NCBI RefSeq assembly: GCF_002901995.1
Contig: NZ_PPQN01000004.1
Coordinates: 31,014 to 95,013, forward strand
DNA: 64,000 nucleotides
Direction: 5' to 3'
From: Staphylococcus coagulans
GTDB lineage: Bacteria; Bacillota; Bacilli; Staphylococcales; Staphylococcaceae
A model generated the notes under the pieces. That model did no database searches, was not told the origin of the DNA, and worked only from the letters and a program-made list of their open reading frames with translations. Of the stretch, positions 1 to 8,903 are shown one piece after another; position 1 is the first letter of the stretch, and each line of letters begins with the position of its first letter. The translations under genes were made by a program, and so were the position numbers.

Positions 1-1338
1 ACGTGCAGTTTGAATATAACCGTCGACGGTTGGGTTACCTGTATCCCCTTTCGGAATCGATGCATCTTTATCGCTTAACGTAAATGGATAATGGTTCGTT
101 AACGTAATTAAATGAGAATAGAAAGGTTGTTTTTCTTTATCTAAGTATGATGCTGCCTCTTTGAAGAAGACTTTATCTTTTAAACCTAAGTTTTCAAGAT
201 TTTCTGGTGACATATCAAAATATGTCGCATCATAAAACTTATCAATACCAAAATGACGATATACTTGATCTCTATTCCAAAACGTTTTGTAGTCACCATG
301 CATAACATTCGTTGTATAGCCCTCTTTTTGATGTAAGATAGCTGGTAATGATTGGAATGTGTTATCTCCTTTTAAAGAGAAAGCTGAACCTTGTGGTAAA
401 CCATAAAGACTGTTGTCCATAGTAAACTCAGCATCCGATGTTTTACCTTGACCTGTTTGGTGATAAAAATGCGGATAGTATCTAAAGTCATTATTACCAG
501 AAGAAAGTTTGTTCAAAAATGGTGTAACTTCTTGTCCATGAATCTTTTTATTAATTAAAAAGGTTTGGAAACTTTCTAAGTGGATTTTAATGACGTTTTT
601 ACCTTTAGCTTTACCATAATACTGCATGTTGGGTTCAACATTTTTTTGCTTAGAGTAATTCAACACTTTTGTTAAATCATCTTCAGAAGCTAATGCTTTT
701 TGTTGATTGTTTTGAACTGTTTTCACGCCATCGTAAACCGTAAAGTTATAAGGTCCTAAATATTTGACTAAATATTTATGGTCGAATGTACGTGTTAACA
801 ACTCTGGTCGATCTGTTTCTGCAAATGCTAAATTCAAGAAAAATAAAGCAATCGCTGTTGCCATCACAACTGGCACGAATTTTTTATGGAATACATTTTT
901 ACTTAACCATTTTTGTTTAAAAATAAGAATGAATAAGTACACAAATGTATCAATAAAATAAACAAAGTCATACCATTGGAATGATGCCCCAACAGCACCG
1001 CCCATTGAGTCCACATTGCTAACTTGGTTCAATGTACTAAAAGTAATGAAGTCTGAGAAAAATCGGAAATAGACGACATTGGCATAAAGTAAGAAAGTTA
1101 ATAAGAAACCTCCTGTAAATATAAACCAATAGGCTTTTCTACCTTTAAAAAATAAGAACACACTCAATAGCAATGCAACTAAGCTATATGGGTTCATGAG
1201 CAAAATTAAGTTTTGTGTTAACCCTTTAACACCAAGTGACAAGTCAACATAATAAGCAAAATACGTTTTTAATGCGATGGTTAAAACCGTCAGTAGGAAA
1301 AACGTAAATATACCTATTCTTTTTTTTCCTTTTATCAT
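1..1338 (-). CDS. ltaS: Lipoteichoic acid synthase LtaS, 5' part only (cut by window edge)
   Basis: Polymerises glycerol-phosphate from phosphatidylglycerol on the outer face of the membrane to build lipoteichoic acid. The first 446 codons are present and the reading frame runs off the left window edge; the full protein is normally about 646 residues. An N-terminal block of membrane helices (about residues 8-180) precedes the extracellular sulfatase-like domain. The catalytic threonine lies at residue 300 in GQGKTSD, and the metal-ligand glutamate at residue 255 in HLESFQTF, both at the numbering known for S. aureus LtaS. The start is ATG at 1336-1338 with GGGGGAA about 6 bases upstream. It is transcribed alone, away from the pab operon. 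Family assignment is essentially certain. Confidence 0.96.
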   Translation of the reverse strand, partial: MIKGKKRIGIFTFFLLTVLTIALKTYFAYYVDLSLGVKGLTQNLILLMNPYSLVALLLSVFLFFKGRKAYWFIFTGGFLLTFLLYANVVYFRFFSDFITFSTLNQVSNVDSMGGAVGASFQWYDFVYFIDTFVYLFILIFKQKWLSKNVFHKKFVPVVMATAIALFFLNLAFAETDRPELLTRTFDHKYLVKYLGPYNFTVYDGVKTVQNNQQKALASEDDLTKVLNYSKQKNVEPNMQYYGKAKGKNVIKIHLESFQTFLINKKIHGQEVTPFLNKLSSGNNDFRYYPHFYHQTGQGKTSDAEFTMDNSLYGLPQGSAFSLKGDNTFQSLPAILHQKEGYTTNVMHGDYKTFWNRDQVYRHFGIDKFYDATYFDMSPENLENLGLKDKVFFKEAASYLDKEKQPFYSHLITLTNHYPFTLSDKDASIPKGDTGNPTVDGYIQTAR

Positions 1339-1739
1339 ATTTGTTCCCCCGTCGTTTTATCTGTTGATTAAAATTCAATCGTTTAACAATTTCTCTAAAT
1401 TTGTAAAATTCTCCACTAAAAGCTTTATTAATATGTAATATTCTTGTAATATACATGATTAAGTTCAATATAACAATATATACCCATTAAGACAAAAATT
1501 CAAGCGAAAGCCGTTTGTTTGAGTGAGATTAAAATGGCTTTCATTTCGGGTTTATATTGACTTTATATTAGCTCAATATTAAAAAACACTGTTTTAAATT
1601 GATGCAACGATATGCAATGTAAAATTGTAATATACTAGGTTCACAATCAGAACGTATATGATTATACAGAAATCACGCTTTAAATGACTCGGCCCATAGT
1701 TGTATTTCTACATCTTCCATATTTAACTCATTTAAACGC
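1339..1739. other. Intergenic region between ltaS and pxpC
   Basis: Besides the ltaS promoter candidate I see only a weak inverted repeat (GAAAGCC near 1505, GGCTTTC near 1535) with no T-run. The pab/pxp operon ends here without an obvious strong terminator. A 74-codon minus-strand reading frame at 1244-1468 overlaps the ltaS start and is not a credible gene. Confidence 0.5.
1448..1476 (-). promoter_or_regulatory. Candidate sigma-A promoter of ltaS
   Basis: On the minus strand TTGTTA (1471-1476) and TATATT (1448-1453) are separated by exactly 17 bases. This would give a leader of about 100 nt before the ltaS start. It is a consensus match only. Confidence 0.4.
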
Positions 1740-2744
1740 TTATTTTAACAACTCGCTTTGCATTCTAAACTCTATTCCTTGGAATAATTGCTTCCGCCAC
1801 TGATGATACTTCACTAAATTTTGTTCAGCTTGTAACACATCAATAAACTGAAATTTAATTTTTGAACTTTGACTTTTTTGTGCAATTTTAGATAGATGAT
1901 AAGAAGCGATTGTCCCGATTTGTGGGTAACTGCCTAACGTATAATGATCATTAAGCAATACAATTGGTGCGCCTTCTTTCTTAACTTGAATGGTACCTCG
2001 TTTGACTGACCGATGTGGGGGCATATCTTTGTAAAAGGCTTTAATGGATGGTCCTTCTAATATCATTCCCATACGATTGGCCTTGCTCGAAATTTGGTAT
2101 TCACTTTGGATAAAGCGTTTGAGAATAGGTTCTTCAAAGTCTTCTGTACCTTTGTTCGGGATGACATGCACAACATCAGATAAATAATTAAAAGAGAGCG
2201 CATAACCATCAACACCCCATGACACAGTCTTTCGATCCTCCAATTTTTTAAACAATTGATGATGCCTTTCGTTATAATCACGCTTCATGTTGACGGTATC
2301 GCCATCTCTTAAACGACGACCTTGAAACCCACCTATTCCTGAAATCATGTCAGTTGAAGTCGAATTCAGCCATTCATCCAGTTCAAAGCCACCTGCAATC
2401 GCAAGATATACACGTGCACCTCGATGTAAATGATCAAAAGAAAGCACATCGCCTTTGTTCAATAAATACAGTTTATTAACTTGAACTTGCATTTCGTCTG
2501 TATGTGCTAAAACTTGTGCACCTGAGAAAGCAATTAATGTCGGCTCCGTGAATCGAATTTTAGCCATTTTATGTGTCATTTCTAACGTTGCTTCATTCCG
2601 ATCGTTACCAACGAGTCGATTCGCAATTTCATGAGCAAGCACATCGAGTGCCCCACTTCGAATGACACCCATATGTTCATAGCCTTGTCTTCCAAAATCT
2701 TGAAAACTCGAAAACAACCCACTATCTTCTATGATAATGGCCAT
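1740..2744 (-). CDS. pxpC: PxpC-like subunit (5-oxoprolinase / KipA, carboxyltransferase family)
   Basis: At 334 residues this has the length and motifs of the allophanate-hydrolase-subunit-2 / KipA / PxpC family, including DSGLFSSFQDFGRQGYEHMG at the N-terminus and LNDHYTLGSYPQIGTI late in the protein. In the PxpABC complex the B and C subunits take part in ATP-dependent cleavage of 5-oxoproline to glutamate. Its ATG overlaps the stop of the upstream pxpB-like gene as TAATG, indicating translational coupling. No pxpA (LamB/YcsF) is present in the window, so whether this pair is an oxoprolinase or a KipI/KipA-type regulator cannot be decided from sequence. It is the last gene of the operon that starts at pabA. 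Confidence 0.85.
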   Translation of the reverse strand: MAIIIEDSGLFSSFQDFGRQGYEHMGVIRSGALDVLAHEIANRLVGNDRNEATLEMTHKMAKIRFTEPTLIAFSGAQVLAHTDEMQVQVNKLYLLNKGDVLSFDHLHRGARVYLAIAGGFELDEWLNSTSTDMISGIGGFQGRRLRDGDTVNMKRDYNERHHQLFKKLEDRKTVSWGVDGYALSFNYLSDVVHVIPNKGTEDFEEPILKRFIQSEYQISSKANRMGMILEGPSIKAFYKDMPPHRSVKRGTIQVKKEGAPIVLLNDHYTLGSYPQIGTIASYHLSKIAQKSQSSKIKFQFIDVLQAEQNLVKYHQWRKQLFQGIEFRMQSELLK

Positions 2745-3424
2745 TATACATCCCCTCCTTGCGATACAACTGTAAACTTCACTTGGTCTCCTAACGAAAT
2801 TCTTGCAAAATCTTTTTTATTGGGTTGAAACAATTGTAATGGCGTACGCCCAATCACTAACCAATCGCCATACGTTTCGGTAGTTGTAATACCACATTTA
2901 TTATTTTCCATAATAATAGAACCCGCAGGAATCACGCGTGGCTCATTCGCCATATGGTTGACTATAATGCGAGGATCAACGCCCGTTAAATAAGGAAAGG
3001 CTGGCGAATAACCCATCATTGATACGAAATAGTCTGATTCCGTGTGTAGTTGAATAAAAGTTTGTGCATCCATATTCAACTCCGCTAAGATTTTGTCAAA
3101 ATGCAAACCGTGTATGCCTCCATATTCCACTGGCACTTTAATACAGCGCTGTTGTTTTTCAAAAACAGCATCACTGATATCAATATGTTCAATAAGCGAT
3201 TTCATATGTAAAAAAGGAGACGCTATTTTTAAATGTCTCATCATCATATATGCATCATAAGAAATGAGCATATCCGTCTCCGTTGGGACAATTTCAGTAA
3301 TATATGGATAATTTTGAGCGACTAAATAATTACGAATCATCAGTAACCTTTGTGTCGCTGTTGGCGTGACAGCCCCTTTTAAAGAGACCACTATCGCTTG
3401 ATCCCCTTGACTATATACTTTCAT
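2744..3424 (-). CDS. pxpB: PxpB-like subunit (5-oxoprolinase / KipI family)
   Basis: A 226-residue protein of the KipI / allophanate-hydrolase-subunit-1 / PxpB family. It carries the family block VEYGGIHGLHFD and the block FPYLTGVDPRI, and ends with GDWLVIGRTPLQLF. I place the start at 3424 (MKVYSQGDQ), not at the longer possible ATG at 3448, because AGAGGTGG lies just before the internal ATG. It sits directly behind a small membrane-protein gene and is coupled to the PxpC-like gene by a one-base overlap. The substrate is not certain without a pxpA partner nearby. Confidence 0.85.
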   Translation of the reverse strand: MKVYSQGDQAIVVSLKGAVTPTATQRLLMIRNYLVAQNYPYITEIVPTETDMLISYDAYMMMRHLKIASPFLHMKSLIEHIDISDAVFEKQQRCIKVPVEYGGIHGLHFDKILAELNMDAQTFIQLHTESDYFVSMMGYSPAFPYLTGVDPRIIVNHMANEPRVIPAGSIIMENNKCGITTTETYGDWLVIGRTPLQLFQPNKKDFARISLGDQVKFTVVSQGGDV

Positions 3425-3437
3425 TTTTCCACCTCTA

Positions 3438-3644
3438 TTAATTATCATAAAATAAGCTTAAAACCTCAATGGCACGGGGGGCCAATTCACTTATCAACCC
3501 GTATATGATTCCCCCTTGAATTATGAGCACACATATCATCCATACATAGGCCCAAATACGCTTTTGACGAAAAACAAGTTGATTCCCTATCCATTGGCCA
3601 AGCCAGAGTACAATCATAAATCCTAATAAATGCACCACCATCAT
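3438..3644 (-). CDS. Small membrane protein in the pab-pxp operon, unknown function
   Basis: A 68-residue protein with two probable membrane helices (about residues 2-25 and 31-52) separated by a short basic turn (RQKR). I do not recognise the family. AGGTGA is placed 4-7 bases before the two alternative ATG codons (3644 or the next codon). It starts only 8 bases after pabC and ends 13 bases before pxpB, so it is clearly inside the operon. Its position suggests a membrane-linked role with the PxpB/PxpC-like pair, but that is inference. Confidence 0.6.
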   Translation of the reverse strand: MMVVHLLGFMIVLWLGQWIGNQLVFRQKRIWAYVWMICVLIIQGGIIYGLISELAPRAIEVLSLFYDN

Positions 3645-3652
3645 AAAATCAC

Positions 3653-4264
3653 CTAATTCTTTAGTTCAAGTGAAATAGGGACCCATTCACGTAAACTATT
3701 AATCATCCACAACTGGCCACCTTGTTGTAACATTTCTAACAAGTCATCCACGGTAAAGTACTGCTCTATGATTTTATGTTGCTCTAGTAGCATTTGACGC
3801 ATGCACCCTTGTAAAAAATCGTGGGCGTAATTGGGCGTGATAGATTGCCCGTTAATCACGACGACAACATTCCCTATATCGAATTCTAAAATTTTTCCAT
3901 CCGCATCATAAAAAAGTGCTAACTGTGTCGTATGATCATGTGCCAAATAATCACGTTCAGACGTTTTGTAGATTCTTTGCCACGTAGGCACTTGATTTTT
4001 TGATGGCATCAACTGCGAGGTCATCTTTTTAATTTCACCAAGCGCACCGACTTCAACTTGCATCTCCCCAGATTGATGCACAATCAACTTGACCCGATAC
4101 AGTCCACTGGGATATTGATTTTGAACATGCTTCAAATTGTGTTGCCATCGTTCAAAATCAAAGGGGATGTTTAATGACTGGCTTGCACTTTTTATTCTTT
4201 TATAATGATATTGAAGGCGAGAAATCTGCCCCGCTTCAAGCCGCATCGTTTCAAATAATTTCAT
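3653..4264 (-). CDS. pabC: Aminodeoxychorismate lyase (class IV aminotransferase), PabC
   Basis: Converts 4-amino-4-deoxychorismate to p-aminobenzoate and pyruvate, the last step of pABA synthesis for folate, using PLP. The 203-residue protein is short for the class IV family but keeps the KTSERDYLA block with the likely PLP lysine, followed by a degenerate version of the cofactor-phosphate loop (FDIGNVVVV) and the C-terminal FLQGCMRQMLLEQ. It follows pabB by 2 bases. Operon context with pabA and pabB supports the call more strongly than the sequence does. Confidence 0.82.
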   Translation of the reverse strand: MKLFETMRLEAGQISRLQYHYKRIKSASQSLNIPFDFERWQHNLKHVQNQYPSGLYRVKLIVHQSGEMQVEVGALGEIKKMTSQLMPSKNQVPTWQRIYKTSERDYLAHDHTTQLALFYDADGKILEFDIGNVVVVINGQSITPNYAHDFLQGCMRQMLLEQHKIIEQYFTVDDLLEMLQQGGQLWMINSLREWVPISLELKN

Positions 4265-4266
4265 AA

Positions 4267-5400
4267 CTACCCCTCTAATATTTTAGTTTTCGTACAAAAT
4301 TCTTCATATTCTTTGTCGGGATCAGAATCAATTGTAATGCCTGCACCTACACCGTAATAAAAAACTTCATTGATCCGTTCGATCGTCCGAATGGGTACGT
4401 TGAAAATCGCGCGTCCATTCGGATGAAGTAATCCTACCGAACCACAATAAATATGACGGGGTGTCGCTTCAAGTTCATGAATGATACGCATCGTATTGAT
4501 TTTAGGTGCCCCGGTAATCGAACCACAAGGAAATAAAGCGCGTAGTAAATCTTGATAAGTTGTGTCATCTGAAATTTCCCCTGTGACCATCGTTGTCATT
4601 TGAAAAACAGTCTGATAACGTTCAATCGCAAATGGATGTTTCACTTGAACAGTCCCTTTTTTCGCTACACGAGCAATATCATTTCTTAATAAATCAACGA
4701 TCATTACATTTTCGGCTCTATCTTTTGACGAAAATCTTAACGCTTGTTCATTAGCTTGATCATCTTCAACCGTAAGCCCTCGAGGCATCGTCCCTTTCAT
4801 CGGTTTACTCACCACTGTACGAGAATTTGTTTCGAAATCTCCTAACTGAAAAAATAATTCTGGTGAAATAGATGCTACTTTAATTTCTTCAGTATCTATT
4901 AATACGGTATAGTCCCCATTCGCGCTCTGAGTAAAGCGTTGGTACAAAGCTGAAATCGACAACGCATCAAAGCTTTTAAGGCGCGTCGTATAGTTGACTT
5001 GGTATGTCCACCCAGCAGTGATTTCATCTTGAATTTTACGAATGTGCTGCTTGATGGTTTCGGGCTGTGTCACGAAATGAAAACGTCCGCCCGCCTTCTC
5101 AGGCCCTTCTCCCTCTTCAACAGCGTTCACTGGTGCATCAAACACATAATAGGCTGCATAAATATGGTGCTCTGGTGTATGTGTGATGAAGTCACGTTGG
5201 AAATAAGGCGCTGCCTCATAAGGCAAATAAAGTGCGACATAATAGCCTTCTCGTTGGTAGGCTTCAGCTTCATCAACTAAGGAGCCAACTTCTTCAATTT
5301 CATAAGCAATCCTTTTCTCAATGGGATGCTCAAAACGATATCGATAAGATGTCGTTGTATCTGCGTCGCTATAATATTTATAATTAAACTTCACAACCAT
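4267..5400 (-). CDS. pabB: Aminodeoxychorismate synthase component I, PabB
   Basis: Chorismate-binding enzyme that adds ammonia supplied by PabA to chorismate to give aminodeoxychorismate. At 377 residues it is a single chorismate-binding domain without much N-terminal extension. The hallmarks SKPMKGTMPRG, DLLRNDIARVAKKGTVQV, FPCGSITGAPKI and the C-terminal YGVGAGITIDSDPDKEYEE are present; the SKPMKGT block identifies it as PabB or TrpE-like. The start at 5400 overlaps the end of pabA by 17 bases, so the two are probably translationally coupled. Confidence 0.92.
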   Translation of the reverse strand: MVVKFNYKYYSDADTTTSYRYRFEHPIEKRIAYEIEEVGSLVDEAEAYQREGYYVALYLPYEAAPYFQRDFITHTPEHHIYAAYYVFDAPVNAVEEGEGPEKAGGRFHFVTQPETIKQHIRKIQDEITAGWTYQVNYTTRLKSFDALSISALYQRFTQSANGDYTVLIDTEEIKVASISPELFFQLGDFETNSRTVVSKPMKGTMPRGLTVEDDQANEQALRFSSKDRAENVMIVDLLRNDIARVAKKGTVQVKHPFAIERYQTVFQMTTMVTGEISDDTTYQDLLRALFPCGSITGAPKINTMRIIHELEATPRHIYCGSVGLLHPNGRAIFNVPIRTIERINEVFYYGVGAGITIDSDPDKEYEEFCTKTKILEG

Positions 5401-5977
5401 CGATGATCCCTGCTTTTCTTAAAAAATTTCTCATTTGTTCATGTCCGTACTCTGACAAAATGGACTCCGGATGATACTGTAAACCGTAAATGGGCCACTG
5501 TATATGGCGCACAGCCATCACAATGGCATCTTCATTCAACGCTGAAACGACTAAAGGCGTATGGATTGTGTTAGGATTAGCCATTAATGAATGGTAACGC
5601 ATCACGTTGAAAGATTTAGGCAACGCATGAAACAACGTTGACCCGTCATGATGCAAACGTGTCGTATGACCGTGGACTGGACGTGGGGCGTGAATAATCT
5701 TTCCGCCATAATACGTCACGATAAGTTGAAATCCTAAACAGATGCCTAAAATTGGAACTTCTTTCTCAAATGTGCGTATCACGTCAAACAATATTGGATA
5801 ATCTACTGGTGCACCAGGCCCTGGAGAAATCACAATGGCACTCGGTTTTAACTGCTCCAACATAGGAAGAGATACCTCATCGACATCAATGACTTTTACT
5901 GTTTGCTGACTCTCCACCTCTAAATAATCAACAATATTATACGTAAATGAATCTTTATTATCTATCATGACTATCAT
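5384..5977 (-). CDS. pabA: Aminodeoxychorismate synthase glutamine amidotransferase, PabA
   Basis: Class I glutamine amidotransferase (197 residues) that supplies ammonia to PabB. The N-terminus MIVMIDNKDSFTYN, the oxyanion strand SPGPGAP, the nucleophile cysteine in GICLGFQ, and the His-x-Glu pair in LQYHPESIL are all visible. The start at 5977 has GAGG seven bases upstream; an alternative ATG three codons later cannot be excluded. It is the first gene of a six-gene minus-strand operon (pabA, pabB, pabC, small membrane protein, pxpB, pxpC). Anthranilate synthase subunits look similar, but the pabC partner fixes the pathway. Confidence 0.93.
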   Translation of the reverse strand: MIVMIDNKDSFTYNIVDYLEVESQQTVKVIDVDEVSLPMLEQLKPSAIVISPGPGAPVDYPILFDVIRTFEKEVPILGICLGFQLIVTYYGGKIIHAPRPVHGHTTRLHHDGSTLFHALPKSFNVMRYHSLMANPNTIHTPLVVSALNEDAIVMAVRHIQWPIYGLQYHPESILSEYGHEQMRNFLRKAGIIDGCEV

Positions 5978-6007
5978 TTTTTTGCCTCATTTTTATTTAA
6001 TAATTCT

Positions 6008-6036
6008 ATTATCACAAATGTGCGCATAATTGACAA
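6008..6036 (-). promoter_or_regulatory. Promoter of the pab operon
   Basis: On the minus strand TTGTCA (6031-6036) and GATAAT (6008-6013) are 17 bases apart, both 5 of 6 to consensus. A CACA-AA-TGTG inverted repeat sits in the spacer. The predicted transcript starts near 6001, about 25 bases before pabA. Confidence 0.6.
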
Positions 6037-6073
6037 AGTTCTAGCTAATATCATTTCAAAATATTAGGATGAC

Positions 6074-6102
6074 TTGATTTCTGTGCCTAAATGTATTACA
6101 GT
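6074..6102 (+). promoter_or_regulatory. Candidate promoter of the queCDE operon
   Basis: TTGATT (6074-6079) and TACAGT (6097-6102) are 17 bases apart. The start site would fall around 6109, just before the preQ1 aptamer. The -10 is a 4 of 6 match. Confidence 0.4.
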
Positions 6103-6121
6103 ATGGAACGTAATTGAATTA

Positions 6122-6200
6122 AAGAGGTTCCTAGCTTCTAACCCTCTATAAAAAACTAGACACCTTCCGTCTACCTTTTTATAGAGACGGCTTTTTTTAT
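6122..6200 (+). promoter_or_regulatory. PreQ1-I riboswitch with transcription terminator
   Basis: The aptamer occupies about 6122-6159. P1 pairs AGAGG (6123-6127) with CCTCT (6143-6147), followed by the A-rich ATAAAAAACTA tail that forms the pseudoknot in preQ1 class I aptamers. Downstream, CCGTCT (6167-6172) pairs with AGACGG (6185-6190) and is followed by C and seven T residues, a rho-independent terminator. Sequence, order and the queCDE genes behind it fit an OFF switch that stops transcription when preQ1 is bound. Confidence 0.93.
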
Positions 6201-6244
6201 GTCTTATTTTAGGATCTCTACATAAAATAAGGAGCGAAACAATT

Positions 6245-6916
6245 ATGTCTAAGGTGCTCAATGATGAAAAAGCAGTCGTTGTATTTAGCGGTGGCCAAGA
6301 TAGTACAACCTGTCTCTTTTATGCGAAAAAACATTTCAAAGAGGTGGAGTTGGTTACTTTTGAATACGGTCAACGTCATGCGAAAGAAATAGAAGTTGCA
6401 AAAGCAATCGCAGAGGATCAAGGGCTTAAACATCATATTCTTGATATGAGTTTATTATCTCAACTTACACCCAATGCGCTGACATCGCATGACATGCAAA
6501 TAAAGACCAATGAACAAATACCTAACACTTTTGTCCCTGCGCGAAACTTACTTTTCCTCTCTTTTGCCGGTGCACTCGCCTATCAAATTGGTGCGAAACA
6601 CATTATTACAGGTGTCTGTGAAACAGATTTCTCAGGTTACCCAGATTGCCGTGATGTCTTTATTAAATCAATGAATGTCACACTCAACTTATCGATGGAA
6701 CGCGACTTTGTTATTCATACACCATTAATGTGGTTAGATAAAAAAGAAACATGGGCATTGAGTGATGAATTAGGTGTACTTGATTATGTGCGTTATCGTA
6801 CACTTACTTGCTACAACGGCATCATCGCAGAAGGTTGTGGCGAATGCCCAGCTTGTCGCTTACGTCAACGCGGTCTCGAACAATATCTTGCTGAGAAAGG
6901 AAGTGAAAAATCATGA
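6245..6916 (+). CDS. queC: 7-cyano-7-deazaguanine synthase QueC
   Basis: Converts 7-carboxy-7-deazaguanine to preQ0 using ATP and ammonia, in the queuosine tRNA-modification pathway. The ATP pyrophosphatase loop FSGGQDSTT lies at about residues 14-22, and the zinc-binding cysteines at the C-terminus in [12 protein letters not shown], the standard QueC arrangement. The length of 223 residues is normal. GGAGCGAAACAATT precedes the start ATG. The preQ1 riboswitch 45 bases upstream and the queD/queE genes behind confirm the pathway. Confidence 0.97.
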   Translation: MSKVLNDEKAVVVFSGGQDSTTCLFYAKKHFKEVELVTFEYGQRHAKEIEVAKAIAEDQGLKHHILDMSLLSQLTPNALTSHDMQIKTNEQIPNTFVPARNLLFLSFAGALAYQIGAKHIITGVCETDFSGYPDCRDVFIKSMNVTLNLSMERDFVIHTPLMWLDKKETWALSDELGVLDYVRYRTLTCYNGIIAEGCGECPACRLRQRGLEQYLAEKGSEKS

Positions 6917-7344
6917 TGCAACAAATTTATCCATCTGTAAATCATGATTATACGTACGAACTCAATAAAGACTTTAACTTTTCAGCTGCACATTTTATCC
7001 CTGATGAACGTGCAGGTAAATGCATGCGCGTTCATGGGCATACGTATTTTGTAAATATTACGATAGCAGGCGATGCCTTAGATGAACTTGGTTTCCTCAT
7101 TAACTTTAGTGAGCTTAAAAGTCTTATCCATGATAAATTTGATCATTATTTATTGAATGATTTAACACATTTCCAAGGCAAAAGCCCCTCTACTGAAATC
7201 GTAGCGCAAACGATTTACGAAATTGTGGCTGAACATTTAAAAGATTTACCACATGCGCCAAAATGTCTTCAAATCTTTTTACGCGAAACACCTACAAGCT
7301 ATGTCGTCTATCGACCGAAAAAACAGGAGCCAAATCATGGCTAA
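6913..7344 (+). CDS. queD: 6-carboxy-5,6,7,8-tetrahydropterin synthase QueD
   Basis: Converts dihydroneopterin triphosphate to 6-carboxytetrahydropterin, the first committed step to deazapurines. The PTPS-family zinc histidines are visible in FSAAHF and VHGHTY, with the catalytic cysteine in GKCMRVHGH. The length of 143 residues is normal for QueD. The start overlaps the queC stop by four bases (ATGA), indicating coupling. The last bases overlap the queE start. Confidence 0.95.
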   Translation: MMQQIYPSVNHDYTYELNKDFNFSAAHFIPDERAGKCMRVHGHTYFVNITIAGDALDELGFLINFSELKSLIHDKFDHYLLNDLTHFQGKSPSTEIVAQTIYEIVAEHLKDLPHAPKCLQIFLRETPTSYVVYRPKKQEPNHG

Positions 7345-8050
7345 AATACCTGTACTCGAAATTTTTGGTCCTACAATCCAAGGTGAAGGTCGTGTTATCG
7401 GTAGAAAGACAATGTTTGTGCGCACAGCTGGATGTGATTTTCGTTGTAGTTGGTGTGATTCCAAATTCACTTGGGATGGCAGCATGAAAGATGAAATCCA
7501 AATGATGTCCGCTGAAGTCATTTTCGACCAACTTAAAGCGATTGGTGGCGATCGCTTTAATCATGTCACGATTTCAGGTGGAAATCCTGCACTCATCAAA
7601 GGAATACAAGCATTAGTCGATGTTTGTCAATCTCACGGCGTCCATACCGCACTTGAAACACAAGGAAGCCATTTCCAACCTTGGATGCGTCAAATTGATG
7701 ATTTAACGATTTCACCGAAACCACCAAGTTCGGGTATGAAACAAGATTTGGAACGACTAGATCATGTGATTGCGCAATGTGACGTGTCACAGATTAATTT
7801 AAAGGTTGTTGTGTTTGATGATGTGGATTACCAATTCGCTAAAATGATTCATCATCGCTATCCTCATCTGCCTTTTTATTTACAAGTTGGAAATCCTTAT
7901 CTTGAAGATTATGTCAAACACCATACCCAAAAATTACTTGAACGTTATGAACAACTGATTGATCGTGTCACTGAAGATGCAGAAATGAATGAAGTATACG
8001 TGTTGCCACAATTGCATACATTAGTTTGGAGTAATAAAAAAGGCGTTTAA
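7337..8050 (+). CDS. queE: 7-carboxy-7-deazaguanine synthase QueE (radical SAM)
   Basis: Radical SAM enzyme that rearranges carboxytetrahydropterin to 7-carboxy-7-deazaguanine. The cluster motif CDFRCSWC (CX3CX2C) is near residue 32, preceded by FGPTIQGEGRVIGRKTMFVR and followed by the SAM-binding TISGGNPA. I choose the ATG at 7337 (237 residues) because CAGGAGC lies seven bases before it and the 28 upstream codons only shadow queD. It overlaps the end of queD by 8 bases. Confidence 0.95.
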   Translation: MAKIPVLEIFGPTIQGEGRVIGRKTMFVRTAGCDFRCSWCDSKFTWDGSMKDEIQMMSAEVIFDQLKAIGGDRFNHVTISGGNPALIKGIQALVDVCQSHGVHTALETQGSHFQPWMRQIDDLTISPKPPSSGMKQDLERLDHVIAQCDVSQINLKVVVFDDVDYQFAKMIHHRYPHLPFYLQVGNPYLEDYVKHHTQKLLERYEQLIDRVTEDAEMNEVYVLPQLHTLVWSNKKGV

Positions 8051-8098
8051 CTCAAGCCATCCAATCGCCCATTTTACACTTCCACAATGATGGGAATA

Positions 8099-8145
8099 AA
8101 TAGATGAAGGAGAACTGTCTGTATGACGATTTTCCTTCATCTATT
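8099..8145. terminator. Hairpin after queE, likely terminator
   Basis: AATAGATGAAGG (8099-8110) pairs perfectly with CCTTCATCTATT (8134-8145), and the stem can be extended inward with one G-T pair. The tail is AT-rich but has no long T-run. Confidence 0.55.
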
Positions 8146-8238
8146 AAATTTTATAAAGATTTAAAGTGTTATTAAATGCCAATAAGAGATGAGATTGATA
8201 TAATGGAAAAATGAATTGCGAATAGTTAGGAGAACATA

Positions 8239-8838
8239 ATGGCCTTATTTGTCATCTTAAACATTATTATCGTGATTGGGACATTATTAGTTGATTTACA
8301 TCGACATCACTATCGATATATTCGACTCAGTTCGGTAATTCTATCACTCACGTTAAGTAGTTTCGTGAACCCAATCTTATTGAATAAGCTTAATTTTATC
8401 ACACTCGCCACGATGTTAATGTATTTAACATGGTTGATCTTACAATATCATTTAGATTACACGCATCATACATTTAAAATTAGACATCAAAAATTCTTTA
8501 TTGGTGTTTTAACCATTATGATTAGTATTTTATTTGTCATTTTGGCACGGACATCTGAAGTATCAATTTATATGTCTGTACCGTATTTAGCCCCTGCCAT
8601 CTTCCTATTTGGTGGGATATTACAATTTTCAACCACGTTAAACTCACCGTGTTTTTCAAAATTTTATCAAGTTTTGAAAATAAAACATCCGATTTGGATG
8701 GGTGGCACTTTGATTCTCTTATCAATGATTACAATGGTCAGCCTTACGCCTTTTTGGTACCTTTTTGTAATTGTATACGTCGGCTTTTGGGCAACATTAA
8801 CGATTGAAAAAATATTTATTTTACCCAAAAATGATTAA
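8239..8838 (+). CDS. Polytopic membrane protein, unknown function
   Basis: A 199-residue hydrophobic protein with about six predicted membrane helices and short basic loops rich in histidine (DLHRHHYRY, DYTHHTFKIRH). I recognise no family motif. The start at 8239 has AGGAGAACATA directly upstream. It lies alone between the queE hairpin and a GlsB-type gene. Codon usage and GC look like the neighbours, so it is probably a native staphylococcal gene. Function cannot be inferred. Confidence 0.75.
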   Translation: MALFVILNIIIVIGTLLVDLHRHHYRYIRLSSVILSLTLSSFVNPILLNKLNFITLATMLMYLTWLILQYHLDYTHHTFKIRHQKFFIGVLTIMISILFVILARTSEVSIYMSVPYLAPAIFLFGGILQFSTTLNSPCFSKFYQVLKIKHPIWMGGTLILLSMITMVSLTPFWYLFVIVYVGFWATLTIEKIFILPKND

Positions 8839-8854
8839 ACCATCAACAAACGTG

Positions 8855-8881
8855 GTATTTACTTATAGAACCTTATGGTAT
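8855..8881 (+). promoter_or_regulatory. Possible SigB-type promoter before the GlsB-like gene
   Basis: GTATTT (8855-8860) and TGGTAT (8876-8881) with a 15-base spacer resemble the SigB pattern GWWT-N14-17-GGGWWW with one mismatch in the -10. It would leave a short leader of about 16 bases. SigB control suits a stress-type membrane protein, but the match is imperfect. Confidence 0.35.
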
Positions 8882-8903
8882 AGAAAAAAAGGAGGCATAC
8901 ACT

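Noticed and set aside
1244..1468. A 74-codon minus-strand frame over the ltaS start
   Set aside because: It overlaps the well-supported ltaS N-terminus in another frame and covers the promoter and leader.
7253..7336. An upstream extension of QueE by 28 residues
   Set aside because: The extra codons overlap queD, and the ATG at 7337 has CAGGAGC at proper distance.
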